Translations under genes and position numbers: made by a program | Shown here: piece after piece, positions 1-9,220 of the stretch | Numbering within the stretch: the first letter of the stretch is position 1 | How the letters are laid out: every line of letters starts with the position of its first letter | Notes under the pieces: model-generated | What the model saw: only the letters and a program-made list of their open reading frames with translations | Databases searched by the model: none | What the model was told of the DNA's origin: nothing | Source: Burkholderia sp. BCC0322 | Lineage (GTDB): Bacteria > Pseudomonadota > Gammaproteobacteria > Burkholderiales > Burkholderiaceae | Direction of reading: 5' to 3' | NCBI RefSeq assembly: GCF_902833045.1 | Contig: NZ_CADFDU010000006.1 | Location: 413,051-477,050, forward strand | Length of the DNA stretch: 64,000 nt

Positions 1-431
1 GCCGCCGCATCCGGCGCGCTGGCCGCCGGTGCCGGTGCGGTGGCCGTCGTGCCGGCCGTCGCGGTCGTGGACGTGGACGCCGTGCCTGCCGACGTCGTTG
101 CCGACGGGGCGGCCGAAGTCGTCGCGGCCGGCTTCGACAGTTTCACCCCCTTCGGCGGCGTCGCCGAGCCGCCGATCGTCAGGCCGTTTTCCTCGAGATG
201 CCCGACCGACTTCGTGCCGAGGCCCTTCACGCGGTTCGCGAGATCGTCCGCGTCCTTGAACGGGCCGTTCTTGGTGCGTTCGTCGATGATCGCCTTCGAC
301 TTCACGGGCCCGAGACCCTTCACGGATTCGAGCGCGGCCTGGTCAGCCGTGTTGACCTCGACGGCCGCGGCGAGGCCTGCGGCGAGCGATAGCGATAGCG
401 CGACGAACAGCATCAGCAGCTTTTTCAGCAT
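1..431 (-). CDS. ComEA-like helix-hairpin-helix protein (3' end cut by window edge)
   Basis: Reads leftward from an ATG at 431 and runs off the left edge, so about 143 codons are visible. Residues 1-23 form a signal peptide (MLKK, then a Leu/Ala-rich core ending AAA). Residues about 27-87 are a helix-hairpin-helix pair with NTADQAALESVKGLG and KGLGTKS, as in ComEA-type proteins. After residue 90 the chain becomes a low-complexity Ala/Thr/Ser/Pro tail. ComEA proteins bind double-stranded DNA in the periplasm during uptake. Short single-domain versions are common in beta-proteobacteria and many have no proven competence role. A GGAG ribosome site precedes the start. Function is inferred from the fold only. 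Confidence 0.85.
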   Translation of the reverse strand, partial: MLKKLLMLFVALSLSLAAGLAAAVEVNTADQAALESVKGLGPVKSKAIIDERTKNGPFKDADDLANRVKGLGTKSVGHLEENGLTIGGSATPPKGVKLSKPAATTSAAPSATTSAGTASTSTTATAGTTATAPAPAASAPDAA

Positions 432-676
432 GGCAAAGGCTCCCTGGTTCTGACGGATGAATGGCTGTTGTAACGAACGGCGGAGCGAGGCCCGGCCGGG
501 CGTCGCCGTTAAGCATAGGACAAATGCGTGCCCTTTTTAAGACAGGCTGACCGAATCTTGCTGAAGGCTTGCGGCGCTGTAAAGGCCGAAGCTCGCGCCG
601 GACGGCGGTTTTGACCATTCTTTACGGTGTCGCGGGGGTATCGCCGATGATCGTCGCACTGGCTGTTCGACAGGGC

Positions 677-707
677 TTGACTTAGAGTGAACTCTAACTC
701 CTAACCT
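677..707 (+). promoter_or_regulatory. MerR-type promoter/operator of the 718 regulator
   Basis: TTGACT at 677-682 and a TAACCT -10 at 702-707 are separated by 19 bp, the stretched spacer typical of MerR-controlled promoters. A perfect 7-2-7 inverted repeat (TTAGAGT-GA-ACTCTAA, 682-697) fills the spacer. The gene just downstream is a MerR regulator, so autoregulation is likely. The predicted transcript start, about 714, is only a few bases before the ATG at 718. Confidence 0.8.
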
Positions 708-717
708 TGTTCCTGCC

Positions 718-1179
718 ATGTCGAAAACCGTAACCCAACCTTCCTCCGCCGGCCCGCTGACGATCGGCCAGGTCGCCGAAATGACCGGCTTGTCGACGCA
801 TACGCTGCGGTACTACGAGCAGGCCGGCCTGCTGCGCGCAATTTCGCGCACGGCGGCCGGGCACCGGCTCTATGCGCCGGCCGACCTTGACTGGCTGGCC
901 TTCGTGATGCGCCTGAAGGCGACCGGTATGCCGGTCGCGCAGATGCAGGCGTTCGCGGCGCTGCGCGCGCAAGGCGAAGCGACCTTCGGTGCGCGGCGCA
1001 GTCTGCTAGTCGGGCATCGCGATGCGGTGCGCGCGCATATCGCGGAGCTGCAGGCGAGCCTCGACGTGATCAGCGACAAGATCGCGTACTACGAAGCACA
1101 GGAGCGGGATGCGGCGAGACGGGCGAAACCTTCTCACTCTCCATCGGAACAGGACGGACACAATGGAACGACGCGTTGA
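718..1179 (+). CDS. MerR family transcriptional regulator
   Basis: A 153-residue protein. The MerR winged helix-turn-helix lies at residues about 14-82 (LTIGQVAEMTGLSTHTLRYYEQAGLL), followed by a long dimerisation helix ending near residue 135. There is no Cys pair of the metal-sensing type, so an organic or stress signal is more likely than a metal. Its 3' end overlaps the next gene by 17 bp (1163-1179), which suggests translational coupling with the carboxymuconolactone-decarboxylase-family protein. The promoter has a MerR operator, so it probably controls its own two-gene operon. The start at 718 has no Shine-Dalgarno sequence. Confidence 0.9.
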   Translation: MSKTVTQPSSAGPLTIGQVAEMTGLSTHTLRYYEQAGLLRAISRTAAGHRLYAPADLDWLAFVMRLKATGMPVAQMQAFAALRAQGEATFGARRSLLVGHRDAVRAHIAELQASLDVISDKIAYYEAQERDAARRAKPSHSPSEQDGHNGTTR

Positions 1180-1612
1180 AGACCGCTACACGCGCGGCTG
1201 GAACAAACTGAAGGAAATCGACGGCGAAGTGGGCGAGCGCGTGATCGCGGCCCTCGCGCCGGTCGCGCCGGACTTCGGTCGGCTCCTGGTCGAATTCGGT
1301 TTCGGCGACATCTACAGCCGGCCGCAACTCGACCTGAAAGCGCGCGAGATCGCGACGATCGCGGCGCTGGCCGCGCTCGGCAACGCGCAGCCGCAACTCA
1401 AAGTGCATATCGAGGCCGCGCTCAATGTGGGTTGCACGCGCGACGAGATCGTCGAGGTGTTCATGCAGATGGCCGTCTATGCGGGTTTTCCAGCCGCGCT
1501 CAACGCATTGTTCGCCGCGCACGAGGTGTTCGTGCGGCGCGACGAAGCCGAGGCGGCCGGCAAGACGGGTGACACCGCGAACGCGCGCGAAGCGGCGGTG
1601 CATGCGTCGTGA
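1163..1612 (+). CDS. Carboxymuconolactone decarboxylase family protein
   Basis: A 149-residue protein starting at ATG 1163. An in-frame upstream ATG at 1109 lies deep inside merR and is unlikely. The all-helical CMD fold is evident: LDLKAREIATIAALAALG near residues 56-73, then a helix with HIEAALNVGCTRDEIVEV, and a final helix ending with a conserved Asn/Ala-rich stretch (GFPAALNAL). Relatives include 4-carboxymuconolactone decarboxylase (PcaC) and AhpD-like proteins. The CxxC of AhpD peroxidase-type members is absent, so the PcaC-like group fits better. The gene is coupled to the upstream MerR regulator and no other protocatechuate genes are nearby. The substrate is unknown. Confidence 0.85.
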   Translation: MERRVEDRYTRGWNKLKEIDGEVGERVIAALAPVAPDFGRLLVEFGFGDIYSRPQLDLKAREIATIAALAALGNAQPQLKVHIEAALNVGCTRDEIVEVFMQMAVYAGFPAALNALFAAHEVFVRRDEAEAAGKTGDTANAREAAVHAS

Positions 1613-1632
1613 GTGGTCGGCGCGCCGGCGCG

Positions 1633-3549
1633 TCACGCGCGATGCGGCGCGACGATCCGGTGCTTCGCGATGCGCCGGTACAACGTCGCCCGCGAGATGC
1701 CGAGCGCCTGCGCGGCCGCGTCGGGCCGCCAGCGATGCGCGGTGAGCGCGGCGATGATGCGGCCGCGTTCGTCGTCGGGCAGCGTGCCGGTCGCCACGCC
1801 GCCGAGTGACGCGGCAATATCGGCCGGCAGATCTTGCCGCGTCACGCGCGCGGTGTCGCACACCGCGCACGCATAGCGCAGCACGTTGCGCAACTGCCGC
1901 ACGTTGCCGGGCCACGGGTACGCGGCGAGTTGTTCGGCGAGCGTCGCGTCGAGCGTCAGCACGTGGCCGGTTGCCTGCGCCTCCTCGGCGAACACGGCGG
2001 CAATCACGTCGCGCACGTCAGCACGCTCACGCAGCGGCGGCAGTTCGAACGTCGCGCCGCTCAGCCGGTAGTACAGATCCTCGCGGAACGTGCCGTCGGC
2101 CACCATGCGTGCGAGATCGCGGTGCGTCGCGCAGATCACGTCGAGATCGACGCGTACGGGGGTATCGCTGCCGAGCGGCACGACCTCGCCATCGGCGAGC
2201 ACACGCAACAGGCGTGTCTGCAGCGCGAGCGGCATGTCGCCGATTTCGTCGAGGAACAGCGTGCCGCCGTCGGCGAGCGCGATCTTGCCGCGCGCGCCAT
2301 GCTTGCGTGCGCCGGTGAACGCGCCGGCCGCATAGCCGAACAATTCGCTCTCGATCAGCGCTTCCGGCAGCGCTCCGCAATTGACGGCGACGAACGGCCG
2401 CGCACGTCGCGCACCGGCGTCGTGGATCGCGCGCGCGAACACTTCCTTGCCCGCGCCGGTTTCGCCGAGCACGAGAATCGGCAGCCGCTTGCTCGCGACA
2501 CGCAGCGCGAGCTCGGCCTGCTGCGCGATATGCGCGTCGCTGCTGTGCAGGAACGGCGTCAGCGCGCCGACGTGGCGTTGCGCGGTGCCCGGGCGGCGCG
2601 AGGCCGTGCCGGGTTCGCGGCCGGTGCGCCGTAGCGGCGCACGCAGCCGTGCATAGAGCGGCGCGCCGGTCGCGCGCAGCCGCAGCGTGGCGATCGCATC
2701 GAGCCGCGCGGCATCGCGCAGCGGCATCTCGGTCGCATCGAAGATCTCGTCGATATGGCGCGGTTCGCGCAGCGCCGGCAGCGCATCGCGTGCCTGCCGG
2801 TTCGCGGCGACGATATTGCCGCATTCGTCGAACGCGATCAGCCACTCGGGTTGCGCTTCGACGTAGTGACGATTCGGATGCCCGAACAGGATCCAGTGGT
2901 GCGCGGTGCTGTGCACGAAGTAGCCGTCCTCGATCAGCGCCGCGCTCTGCCGCACGAGCTGATAGACGAGACGCTGGCTGTCGCGGCCGTCGGGCGAATG
3001 AACGGCCGACGCGTCTAGCACGCCGATCAGTTCGCCGCCCGGCGAGAAGATCGGTGCCGCGCTGCAGGTGAGCGTCGTGAATGCCGCGCGAAAGTGATCG
3101 GTCTTGTGCACGGTAATCGGCGCGAGATCGGTCAGTACGTTCGCGACACCGCAGGTGCCTTCCTCGCTTTCCGACCAGCACGAACCGATATGCAGCCCGG
3201 CGTGGCGGAAGTCGTTGCGGCGCTCGCGGTCGATCCGGTAGTCGATCGTCACGCCGTGCGCGTCGGTCAGCATCACGCAGTAGTCGGCGACGCGGATCAT
3301 GTCGTGCAGCCGCGTCAGGCACTGGCCCGACGCGCGCAGGAACGCCTCCTCCTTGTCGCGCACTTCGCGCAGCTCGGCCGCGGTCAGCACGCGCGGACCG
3401 ATCGACGAAGCGGGGTCGAGACGGTAGCGCTCCAGCGACCGCTGCCACGACGACACGAGGCGCGACGATTCGGCCGGCGCGGGCAGGCGTCCGGCGAGCG
3501 CGCCGAGCACACGGTCGGCGTGCTGGGCCTGGGGGACGGCGTAAGGCAT
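1633..3549 (-). CDS. acoR: Sigma-54-dependent activator of acetoin catabolism AcoR
   Basis: A 638-residue enhancer-binding protein. A GAF-type sensor region lies at about residues 60-200. The AAA+ domain has Walker A GETGAGKE at 362-369 and the sigma-54-contacting GAFTGA loop at 409-414. A Fis-type helix-turn-helix ends the chain ([16 protein letters not shown]). The ATG at 3549 is preferred over a longer frame from 3597 because a GGAG-like site sits just upstream. It reads away from the aco operon across a 534-bp control region that contains a sigma-54 promoter and GTGAGACG palindromes, so it very probably activates acoX onward in response to acetoin. Its 3' end lies 20 bp from the convergent gene ending at 1612. 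Confidence 0.93.
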   Translation of the reverse strand: MPYAVPQAQHADRVLGALAGRLPAPAESSRLVSSWQRSLERYRLDPASSIGPRVLTAAELREVRDKEEAFLRASGQCLTRLHDMIRVADYCVMLTDAHGVTIDYRIDRERRNDFRHAGLHIGSCWSESEEGTCGVANVLTDLAPITVHKTDHFRAAFTTLTCSAAPIFSPGGELIGVLDASAVHSPDGRDSQRLVYQLVRQSAALIEDGYFVHSTAHHWILFGHPNRHYVEAQPEWLIAFDECGNIVAANRQARDALPALREPRHIDEIFDATEMPLRDAARLDAIATLRLRATGAPLYARLRAPLRRTGREPGTASRRPGTAQRHVGALTPFLHSSDAHIAQQAELALRVASKRLPILVLGETGAGKEVFARAIHDAGARRARPFVAVNCGALPEALIESELFGYAAGAFTGARKHGARGKIALADGGTLFLDEIGDMPLALQTRLLRVLADGEVVPLGSDTPVRVDLDVICATHRDLARMVADGTFREDLYYRLSGATFELPPLRERADVRDVIAAVFAEEAQATGHVLTLDATLAEQLAAYPWPGNVRQLRNVLRYACAVCDTARVTRQDLPADIAASLGGVATGTLPDDERGRIIAALTAHRWRPDAAAQALGISRATLYRRIAKHRIVAPHRA

Positions 3550-3640
3550 GGTCGGCTCCGGTTCCGTACGGCGGGGAATGCGCTGTCCTTGTAGCACATC
3601 CCGTTCGGCGGATCACATTGCATCGCAGCACGCGACCGGC

Positions 3641-3691
3641 GTGAGACGTTCGTCTCACCGGTATCGCGGGCCGTCTCGTGACGTTGAGACG
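3641..3691. promoter_or_regulatory. Candidate AcoR upstream activating sites
   Basis: A perfect 18-bp palindrome (GTGAGACG-TT-CGTCTCAC) lies at 3641-3658 and a related site (CGTCTC-N8-GAGACG) at 3672-3691. A further GTGAGACG half site is at 3822-3829. They lie about 110-300 bp upstream of the -24 element, the usual distance for sigma-54 activator sites. That AcoR binds them is inference from position and symmetry. Confidence 0.65.
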
Positions 3692-3937
3692 CGTTCATGT
3701 GCGACCGGCGGAGATCGTCCCGCATGACGCGGCATGCGCGGCGCCGCGATACCGCGGGGTTTGCGGGCGCAGCGGCACGCTTGCACCGGCGTCGCGAGGA
3801 CCGTTTCGTCGCATCGACGATGTGAGACGCACGAGTCGAATTGCCGCGTGCTCCGTCCTTCCAGCCGCGAACCGGGGAGCGCCTGCATACCCGCCGCGTC
3901 AACATTCACATGGGTTTCACGTGCATCGCACGCACGA

Positions 3938-3953
3938 TGGCACGCCGCTTGCA
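3938..3953 (+). promoter_or_regulatory. Sigma-54 (-24/-12) promoter of the aco operon
   Basis: TGGCAC at 3938-3943 and TTGCA at 3949-3953 match the RpoN consensus, with exactly 10 bases between the invariant GG (3939-3940) and GC (3951-3952). The predicted start is near 3964, giving a leader of about 120 bases before acoX. An AcoR-type activator gene lies divergently upstream, which supports the assignment. Confidence 0.88.
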
Positions 3954-4083
3954 GAGATCACGGGCAAGTCGGCGCGGTCGCGCTGACGACGATCCGCCGC
4001 CCGGCGATGGCAGCGGACGAGACAGGCAAGGCCGCGGCGCACACCCATGCCCCGGGGCCGGCCAACCGGATGGAGACGAACCC

Positions 4084-5142
4084 GTGACGACGCCCGTTAC
4101 CGTCGGCGTGATCGCGAACCCCGCATCGGGGCGCGATATCCGCCGCCTCACGACGCATGCATCCGTATTTCCGACGGCGGAGAAGGCGAACATGATCGTG
4201 CGCCTGCTGGCCGGCCTCGGCGCGATGGGCGTCGAGCGCGTGCTGACGCTGCGCGACCGGACGGGCATCGCGACGCTGCTGCTGCGTGCGCTCGACACGC
4301 ATCGTGCGGTTGCGCCGCACGAGCGCTGGCCCGAGGTCGAATTCGTCGACCTGCCGATCACCGACACCGTCGCCGACACACAGGCCGGCGCCGCGTACCT
4401 GCACCGGATGGAAGTCGCGCTGATCGTCGTGCTCGGTGGCGACGGCACCCATCGCGCCGTGGCTGCGCACTGCGGCGCGACGCCGCTCGTCGCGCTGTCC
4501 ACCGGCACCAACAACGCATTTCCCGAACATCGCGAAGCCACCGTCGCCGGGGTCGCGGCAGGACTCGCCGCGACCGGCGCGGTACCGGCCGAAGTCGCGT
4601 TCACGCGCAACAAGCGGCTCGTCGTGCGCTGCGTGGCGGGCGCGCAGCCGGGGCGCGAGGAGATCGCACTCGTCGACGTGTGCGCGGCACGGCAGCGCTT
4701 CATCGGCGCCCGTGCGATCTCGGGGTCCGACGACATCGACTCGCTCTACCTGACATTTGCGGAACCTGACGGGATCGGCCTGTCCGCGCTCGGCGGCGCG
4801 TGGGCGCCGCTCGAACGCAGCGCGCCGCACGGGCTCGCGATGCGCTTCGCGACCGAAGGCAAGACGGCCGGCACGCCACTCGTGGCCCCGATTGCGCCGG
4901 GCCGCGTCGATCGCGTCGTGATGCGCAGTTGCGAGCGGCTCGAGCCGGGTGCATGGCAGACGATCCCGTTCGAGCACGGCACGCTCGCGTTCGACGGCGA
5001 ACGCGAGATCGAGGTCGCGCGCGGCGATCGCTACGAGATCTCGCTCGACTGGCGCGGGCCGCTGACGGTCGACGTCGGCCGCACGCTGCGCTACGCGTCG
5101 TCACGCCAACTGCTGCGCGATGCCGGCGAGTGGCGCTATTGA
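4084..5142 (+). CDS. acoX: AcoX, NAD-kinase-like protein of the acetoin operon
   Basis: A 352-residue protein read from GTG 4084. GGAGA at 4072-4076 is well placed for this start, and the upstream part of the open frame (from 3841) has no suitable initiator. The ATP-NAD-kinase fold shows in GGDGT (residues 118-122) followed by STGTNNAFPEH. AcoX is found in acetoin dehydrogenase operons of Cupriavidus, Pseudomonas and Burkholderia. It is not needed for the E1/E2 reaction in vitro and its true reaction is unsettled. It is the first gene of the operon and is followed by an SDR gene after 59 bp. Confidence 0.88.
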   Translation: MTTPVTVGVIANPASGRDIRRLTTHASVFPTAEKANMIVRLLAGLGAMGVERVLTLRDRTGIATLLLRALDTHRAVAPHERWPEVEFVDLPITDTVADTQAGAAYLHRMEVALIVVLGGDGTHRAVAAHCGATPLVALSTGTNNAFPEHREATVAGVAAGLAATGAVPAEVAFTRNKRLVVRCVAGAQPGREEIALVDVCAARQRFIGARAISGSDDIDSLYLTFAEPDGIGLSALGGAWAPLERSAPHGLAMRFATEGKTAGTPLVAPIAPGRVDRVVMRSCERLEPGAWQTIPFEHGTLAFDGEREIEVARGDRYEISLDWRGPLTVDVGRTLRYASSRQLLRDAGEWRY

Positions 5143-5201
5143 GGCGCCGTATTACCGAGTGACATTTCGACATCCATAACGATTACCCAGGAGACATCGC
5201 C

Positions 5202-5978
5202 ATGACACCCCCACTCGACGGACAGGTCGCCATCGTCACAGGCGGTGCGCGCGGTATCGGTCGCGGCATTGCACTGACGCTCGCAGGCGCGGGCGCCGAC
5301 ATCCTGCTCGCCGACCTGCTCGACGACGCACTCGATGCCACCGCATGCGAGGTACGCGCGCTCGGCCGCCGGGTGGCGGTCGCGAAGGTCGACGTCACGC
5401 AGGCCGCGCAGGTCGATGCGATGGTTGCGCAGGCGCTCGCCGAACTCGGCCGGCTCGACATCCTCGTGAACTGCGCGGGCGTGATCAGCATTCATCCGGT
5501 CGGCGAACTGACCGAGCACGACTGGGATGTCGTGATGGACGTGAACGCGAAGGGCACGTTCCTCGGCTGCCGCGCGGCGCTCGCGCCGCTGAAGGCGCAG
5601 GGCCGCGGCCGGATCATCAACGTCGCGTCGATCGCCGGCAAGGAGGGCTTTCCGAATCTCGCGCATTACAGCGCATCGAAATTCGCGGTTGTCGGCTTCA
5701 CGAATGCACTCGCGAAGGAGGTCGCGCGCGACGGCGTGACCGTCAACGCGATCTGCCCCGGCATCGTGCGTACCGACATGTGGGACCGTCTGTCCGACGC
5801 ATGGAAGACCGACGGCGAATCGGTCGAGGCGTCGTGGCAGCGGCACCAGTTGACGCTGATTCCGCAGGGCCGCGCGCAGACGCCGGAAGACATGGGCCGG
5901 CTCGCGCTGTTCTTCGCGACGATGGACAACGTGACGGGCCAGGCCGTGAACGTCGACGGTGGCTTCACGTTCCACTGA
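5202..5978 (+). CDS. SDR family oxidoreductase within the aco operon (possible acetoin/butanediol dehydrogenase)
   Basis: A 258-residue classical short-chain dehydrogenase. The nucleotide motif TGGARGIG lies at residues 14-21, NCAG near 90, and the catalytic Ser (NVASIAG) and YSASK follow. The C-terminus GGFTFH is typical. An AGGAGA site precedes the ATG. It sits between acoX and acoA, so it probably interconverts 2,3-butanediol, acetoin or a related hydroxyketone with NAD(H). Sequence alone does not fix the substrate or stereochemistry. The same translation signal (CAGGAGACA) precedes several genes of the operon. Confidence 0.85.
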   Translation: MTPPLDGQVAIVTGGARGIGRGIALTLAGAGADILLADLLDDALDATACEVRALGRRVAVAKVDVTQAAQVDAMVAQALAELGRLDILVNCAGVISIHPVGELTEHDWDVVMDVNAKGTFLGCRAALAPLKAQGRGRIINVASIAGKEGFPNLAHYSASKFAVVGFTNALAKEVARDGVTVNAICPGIVRTDMWDRLSDAWKTDGESVEASWQRHQLTLIPQGRAQTPEDMGRLALFFATMDNVTGQAVNVDGGFTFH

Positions 5979-6055
5979 CGGCCGCAGGCCGTGCAATCCG
6001 TCGCCACGGCGCGGCCGCGGCGGCATTCGCAGTCAGACCTACCCAGGAGACACAC

Positions 6056-7039
6056 ATGACAGCTTCGACACAGCTCAGCAGGGACACGCTGCTGGACGCC
6101 TACCGGCTGATGCGCACGATTCGCGAATTCGAGGAGCGCCTGCACGTCGAATTCGCCACCGGCGAGATCCCCGGCTTCGTTCACCTGTATGCGGGCGAGG
6201 AGGCGTCCGCGGTCGGCACGATGCTGCACCTCGGCCTCGACGACTACGTCGCGACCACGCACCGCGGCCACGGCCATTGCATCGCGAAGGGCGTCGACGT
6301 GCACGGGATGATGGCCGAGATCTACGGCAAGAAGACGGGCGTCTGCCACGGCAAGGGCGGCTCGATGCACATCGCCGACCTGGCGATGGGGATGCTCGGC
6401 GCCAACGGGATCGTCGGTGCGGGCGGCCCGCTCGTCTGCGGCGCGGCGCTCGCGGCGAAGCACAGGAAGACCGGCGGCGTCGGCGTGTGCTTCTTCGGCG
6501 ACGGCGCATCGAACCAGGGCGTGATCTTCGAATCGATGAACCTCGCGTCGGTGTGGCGGCTGCCCGCGATCTTCGTGGCCGAAAACAACGGCTATGCGGA
6601 AGCGACGTCGTCGAGCTGGTCGGTCGCGACCGACAACATCGCCGATCGTGCGAACGGGTTCGGGATGCCGGGCGTGATCGTCGACGGTTTCGATTTCTTC
6701 GCGGTGCACGAAGCGCTCGGCGAGGCCGTCGATCGTGCGCGCAACGGCGGCGGCCCGACGCTCGTCGAGGTGAAGTTCACGCGCTATTTCGGCCATTTCG
6801 AAGGCGATGCGCAAACCTATCGTGCACCTGGCGAAGTGCAGAAGCTGCGCGACGAGAAGGACTGTCTGAAGCATTTCGAAACGCGCGTCGTGCGGGCCGA
6901 AGCGCTGACGACCGCCGATCTGCGCGCGGTCGATGCACAGGTCAAGGCGCTGATCGACGACGCGGTCGCGCAGGCGAAGGCCGCGCCGGTACCCGATGCA
7001 GCCGACCTGCTGACCGACGTCTACGTGTCGTACCCGTGA
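6056..7039 (+). CDS. acoA: Acetoin dehydrogenase E1 component, alpha subunit
   Basis: A 327-residue thiamine-diphosphate subunit. The ATG at 6056 follows a CAGGAGA site. An open frame extends upstream but covers the SDR gene. The TPP motif begins GDGASNQG at residues 148-155 and ends with ENNGYAEAT. HRGHGH and GKGGSMHIAD are characteristic of the E1-alpha family. With AcoB it cleaves acetoin, releases acetaldehyde and passes the acetyl group to the lipoyl arm of AcoC. Length is normal for AcoA. It is 54 bp upstream of acoB. Confidence 0.94.
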   Translation: MTASTQLSRDTLLDAYRLMRTIREFEERLHVEFATGEIPGFVHLYAGEEASAVGTMLHLGLDDYVATTHRGHGHCIAKGVDVHGMMAEIYGKKTGVCHGKGGSMHIADLAMGMLGANGIVGAGGPLVCGAALAAKHRKTGGVGVCFFGDGASNQGVIFESMNLASVWRLPAIFVAENNGYAEATSSSWSVATDNIADRANGFGMPGVIVDGFDFFAVHEALGEAVDRARNGGGPTLVEVKFTRYFGHFEGDAQTYRAPGEVQKLRDEKDCLKHFETRVVRAEALTTADLRAVDAQVKALIDDAVAQAKAAPVPDAADLLTDVYVSYP

Positions 7040-7093
7040 GCACGGCCTGACACCGCAGCCGGCACGGCGAACCGAACATTTCAGGAGACAGAC

Positions 7094-8098
7094 ATGGCAA
7101 GGAAGATCACTTATTCGCAGGCGATCAACGAGGCGCTCGCGCAGGAAATGGCGCGCGACGACAGCGTGATCGTGATGGGCGAGGACAACGCGGGCGGCGC
7201 GGGTGCGCCGGGCGAGGACGACGCGTGGGGCGGCGTGCTCGGTGTGACGAAAGGGCTGTTCCACAAGTTTCCGGGCCGCGTGCTCGATACGCCGCTGTCC
7301 GAAGGCGGCTACATCGGCGCGGCGGTCGGCGCGGCCGCGTGCGGGATGCGGCCCGTCGCGGAGCTGATGTTCATCGATTTCATGGGCGTGTGTTTCGACC
7401 AGATCTTCAACCAGGCCGCCAAATTCCGCTACATGTTCGGCGGCAAGGCGGTGACGCCGGTCGTGATTCGCGCGATGTACGGCGCCGGCTTGCGCGCGGC
7501 GGCTCAGCATTCGCAGATGCTCACGTCGCTGTTCACGCACATTCCGGGGCTGAAGGTCGTGTGCCCGTCGACGCCGTACGACGCGAAGGGGCTGCTGATC
7601 CAGGCGATCCGCGACAACGATCCCGTGATCTTCCTCGAACACAAGTTGCTCTATACCCGTGAAGGCGACGTGCCGGAGGAGTCCTATGCGATTCCGTTCG
7701 GCGAAGCGAACGTGATGCGCGACGGCGACGACGCGACGATCGTCACGTACGGCCGGATGGTGCATCTCGCGATGGACGCGGCCGCGAAGCTCGCGAAGGA
7801 CGGCATCCAGGTCGACGTGATCGACCTGCGCACGACGTCGCCGCTCGACGAGGAAACGATCCTCGAAAGCGCGGAGCGCACCGGACGCGTGGTGGTCGTC
7901 GACGAAGCGAACCCGCGTTGCTCGATCGCGACCGACATCGCGGCGCTCGTCGCGCAGCGCGCGTTCCGAACGCTTAAGGCGCCGATCGAACTCGTGACCG
8001 CGCCGCATACGCCCGCGCCGTTCGCGAGCGTGCTGGAAGACCTGTATATCCCGTCCGCCGATGCGATTGCGCAGGCGGTCCTGAAGACGAGGAGCTGA
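7094..8098 (+). CDS. acoB: Acetoin dehydrogenase E1 component, beta subunit
   Basis: A 334-residue transketolase-like protein. The N-terminal pyrimidine-binding half begins ITYSQAINEALAQEM and contains MGEDNAGGAGAPGEDD and SEGGYIGAAVGAAACG. The C-terminal transketolase domain carries DLRTTSPLDEETI and VVVDEANPRCS. It forms the alpha2-beta2 E1 heterotetramer with AcoA. AGGAGA precedes the ATG. The gap to acoC is 4 bp, so the two are cotranslated or nearly so. Confidence 0.94.
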   Translation: MARKITYSQAINEALAQEMARDDSVIVMGEDNAGGAGAPGEDDAWGGVLGVTKGLFHKFPGRVLDTPLSEGGYIGAAVGAAACGMRPVAELMFIDFMGVCFDQIFNQAAKFRYMFGGKAVTPVVIRAMYGAGLRAAAQHSQMLTSLFTHIPGLKVVCPSTPYDAKGLLIQAIRDNDPVIFLEHKLLYTREGDVPEESYAIPFGEANVMRDGDDATIVTYGRMVHLAMDAAAKLAKDGIQVDVIDLRTTSPLDEETILESAERTGRVVVVDEANPRCSIATDIAALVAQRAFRTLKAPIELVTAPHTPAPFASVLEDLYIPSADAIAQAVLKTRS

Positions 8099-8102
8099 CA
8101 CG

Positions 8103-9218
8103 ATGTCGATTCACATGATCACGATGCCCAAGTGGGGGCTGTCGATGGAGCAGGGGCAGGTCAACGGCTGGCTGAAGGCGCTCGGCGAACGCGTGACGAA
8201 GGGCGACGAAGTGCTCGACGTCGAGACCGACAAGATCTCGTCGGGCGTCGAATGCGCGTTCGACGGCACGCTGCGCCGGCAGGTCGCGCAGGAAGGCGAG
8301 ACGCTGCCGGTCGGCGCGCTGCTTGGCGTCGTCGCGGCCGACGACGCGAGCGATGCCGACATCGACGCGGCGATCGCCGATTTCCAGCGCGATTTCGTGC
8401 CGAGCGCGGCTTCCGACGAAGCCGCGGGTCCGCAGCCGGAAAAGGCGCAGATCGGCGGCCGGACGGTGCGCTTCCTGAAGCTCGGCGAAGGCGGCGGCAC
8501 TCCCGCCGTGCTGATTCACGGCTTCGGCGGCGACCTCAACAACTGGCTGTTCAATCACGCGGATCTCGCCGCGCACCGGCCGGTGTGGGCGCTCGACCTG
8601 CCCGGCCATGGCGAGTCGGGCAAGGCGGTCGAGACGGGCAGCCTCGATGAACTGGCCGACGCGGTGCTCGCGCTGCTCGATGCGAAGGGCATCGACAAGG
8701 CCCACCTGATCGGTCATTCGATGGGGGGCGCGGTCGCGATGGCGGCCGCTGGGCGCGCCCCGCAACGCGTCGCGTCGCTCACGCTGATCGCGAGCGCGGG
8801 GCTCGGCACCGACATCAACCGCGCTTACATCGACGGCTTCGTCGCCGGCAACAGCCGCAACACGCTGAAGCCGCATCTCGGCGCACTGTTCGCGGACAAT
8901 GCGCTGGTCACGCGGCAGCTCGTCGAGGATCTGGTCAAGTACAAGCGGCTCGAAGGCGTGCAGGCTGCGCTGGAGAAGATCGCGCATGCCGCGTTCGACG
9001 GCGCCGCGCAGCGGCGGGTGTTCCGCGACCGGCTCGCGACGCTTGCGCCGCGCACGCTCGTGATCTGGGGCGAGCACGACCAGGTGATCCCGGCGCAGCA
9101 CGCGCAGGGTTTGCCGGATGGCGTCCGTGCCGAGGTGATCGCCGGCAGCGGGCACATGGTGCAGATGGAGGCGGCCGCCGACGTGAACCGCCTGATCGTC
9201 GCGTTTCTCGGAGACTGA
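8103..9218 (+). CDS. acoC: Acetoin dehydrogenase E2: lipoyl domain fused to alpha/beta hydrolase
   Basis: A 371-residue fusion. Residues 1-80 are a lipoyl domain with the acceptor lysine at 44 ([12 protein letters not shown]). Residues about 115-370 form an alpha/beta-hydrolase domain with nucleophile Ser206 in GHSMGG and a late His in GSGHMVQME. This architecture, with the hydrolase fold in place of a standard CAT-type E2 core, is known for AcoC of acetoin systems. It transfers the acetyl group to CoA. A lipoyl synthase gene follows directly (2-bp gap), consistent with the need to lipoylate Lys44. Confidence 0.93.
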   Translation: MSIHMITMPKWGLSMEQGQVNGWLKALGERVTKGDEVLDVETDKISSGVECAFDGTLRRQVAQEGETLPVGALLGVVAADDASDADIDAAIADFQRDFVPSAASDEAAGPQPEKAQIGGRTVRFLKLGEGGGTPAVLIHGFGGDLNNWLFNHADLAAHRPVWALDLPGHGESGKAVETGSLDELADAVLALLDAKGIDKAHLIGHSMGGAVAMAAAGRAPQRVASLTLIASAGLGTDINRAYIDGFVAGNSRNTLKPHLGALFADNALVTRQLVEDLVKYKRLEGVQAALEKIAHAAFDGAAQRRVFRDRLATLAPRTLVIWGEHDQVIPAQHAQGLPDGVRAEVIAGSGHMVQMEAAADVNRLIVAFLGD

Positions 9219-9220
9219 CG

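Noticed and set aside
5666-8101. Long antisense open frame (811 codons) over the aco genes
   Set aside because: It lies opposite acoA and acoB, has an Arg/His/Asp-rich composition typical of reverse-frame shadows in GC-rich DNA, and matches no known protein.
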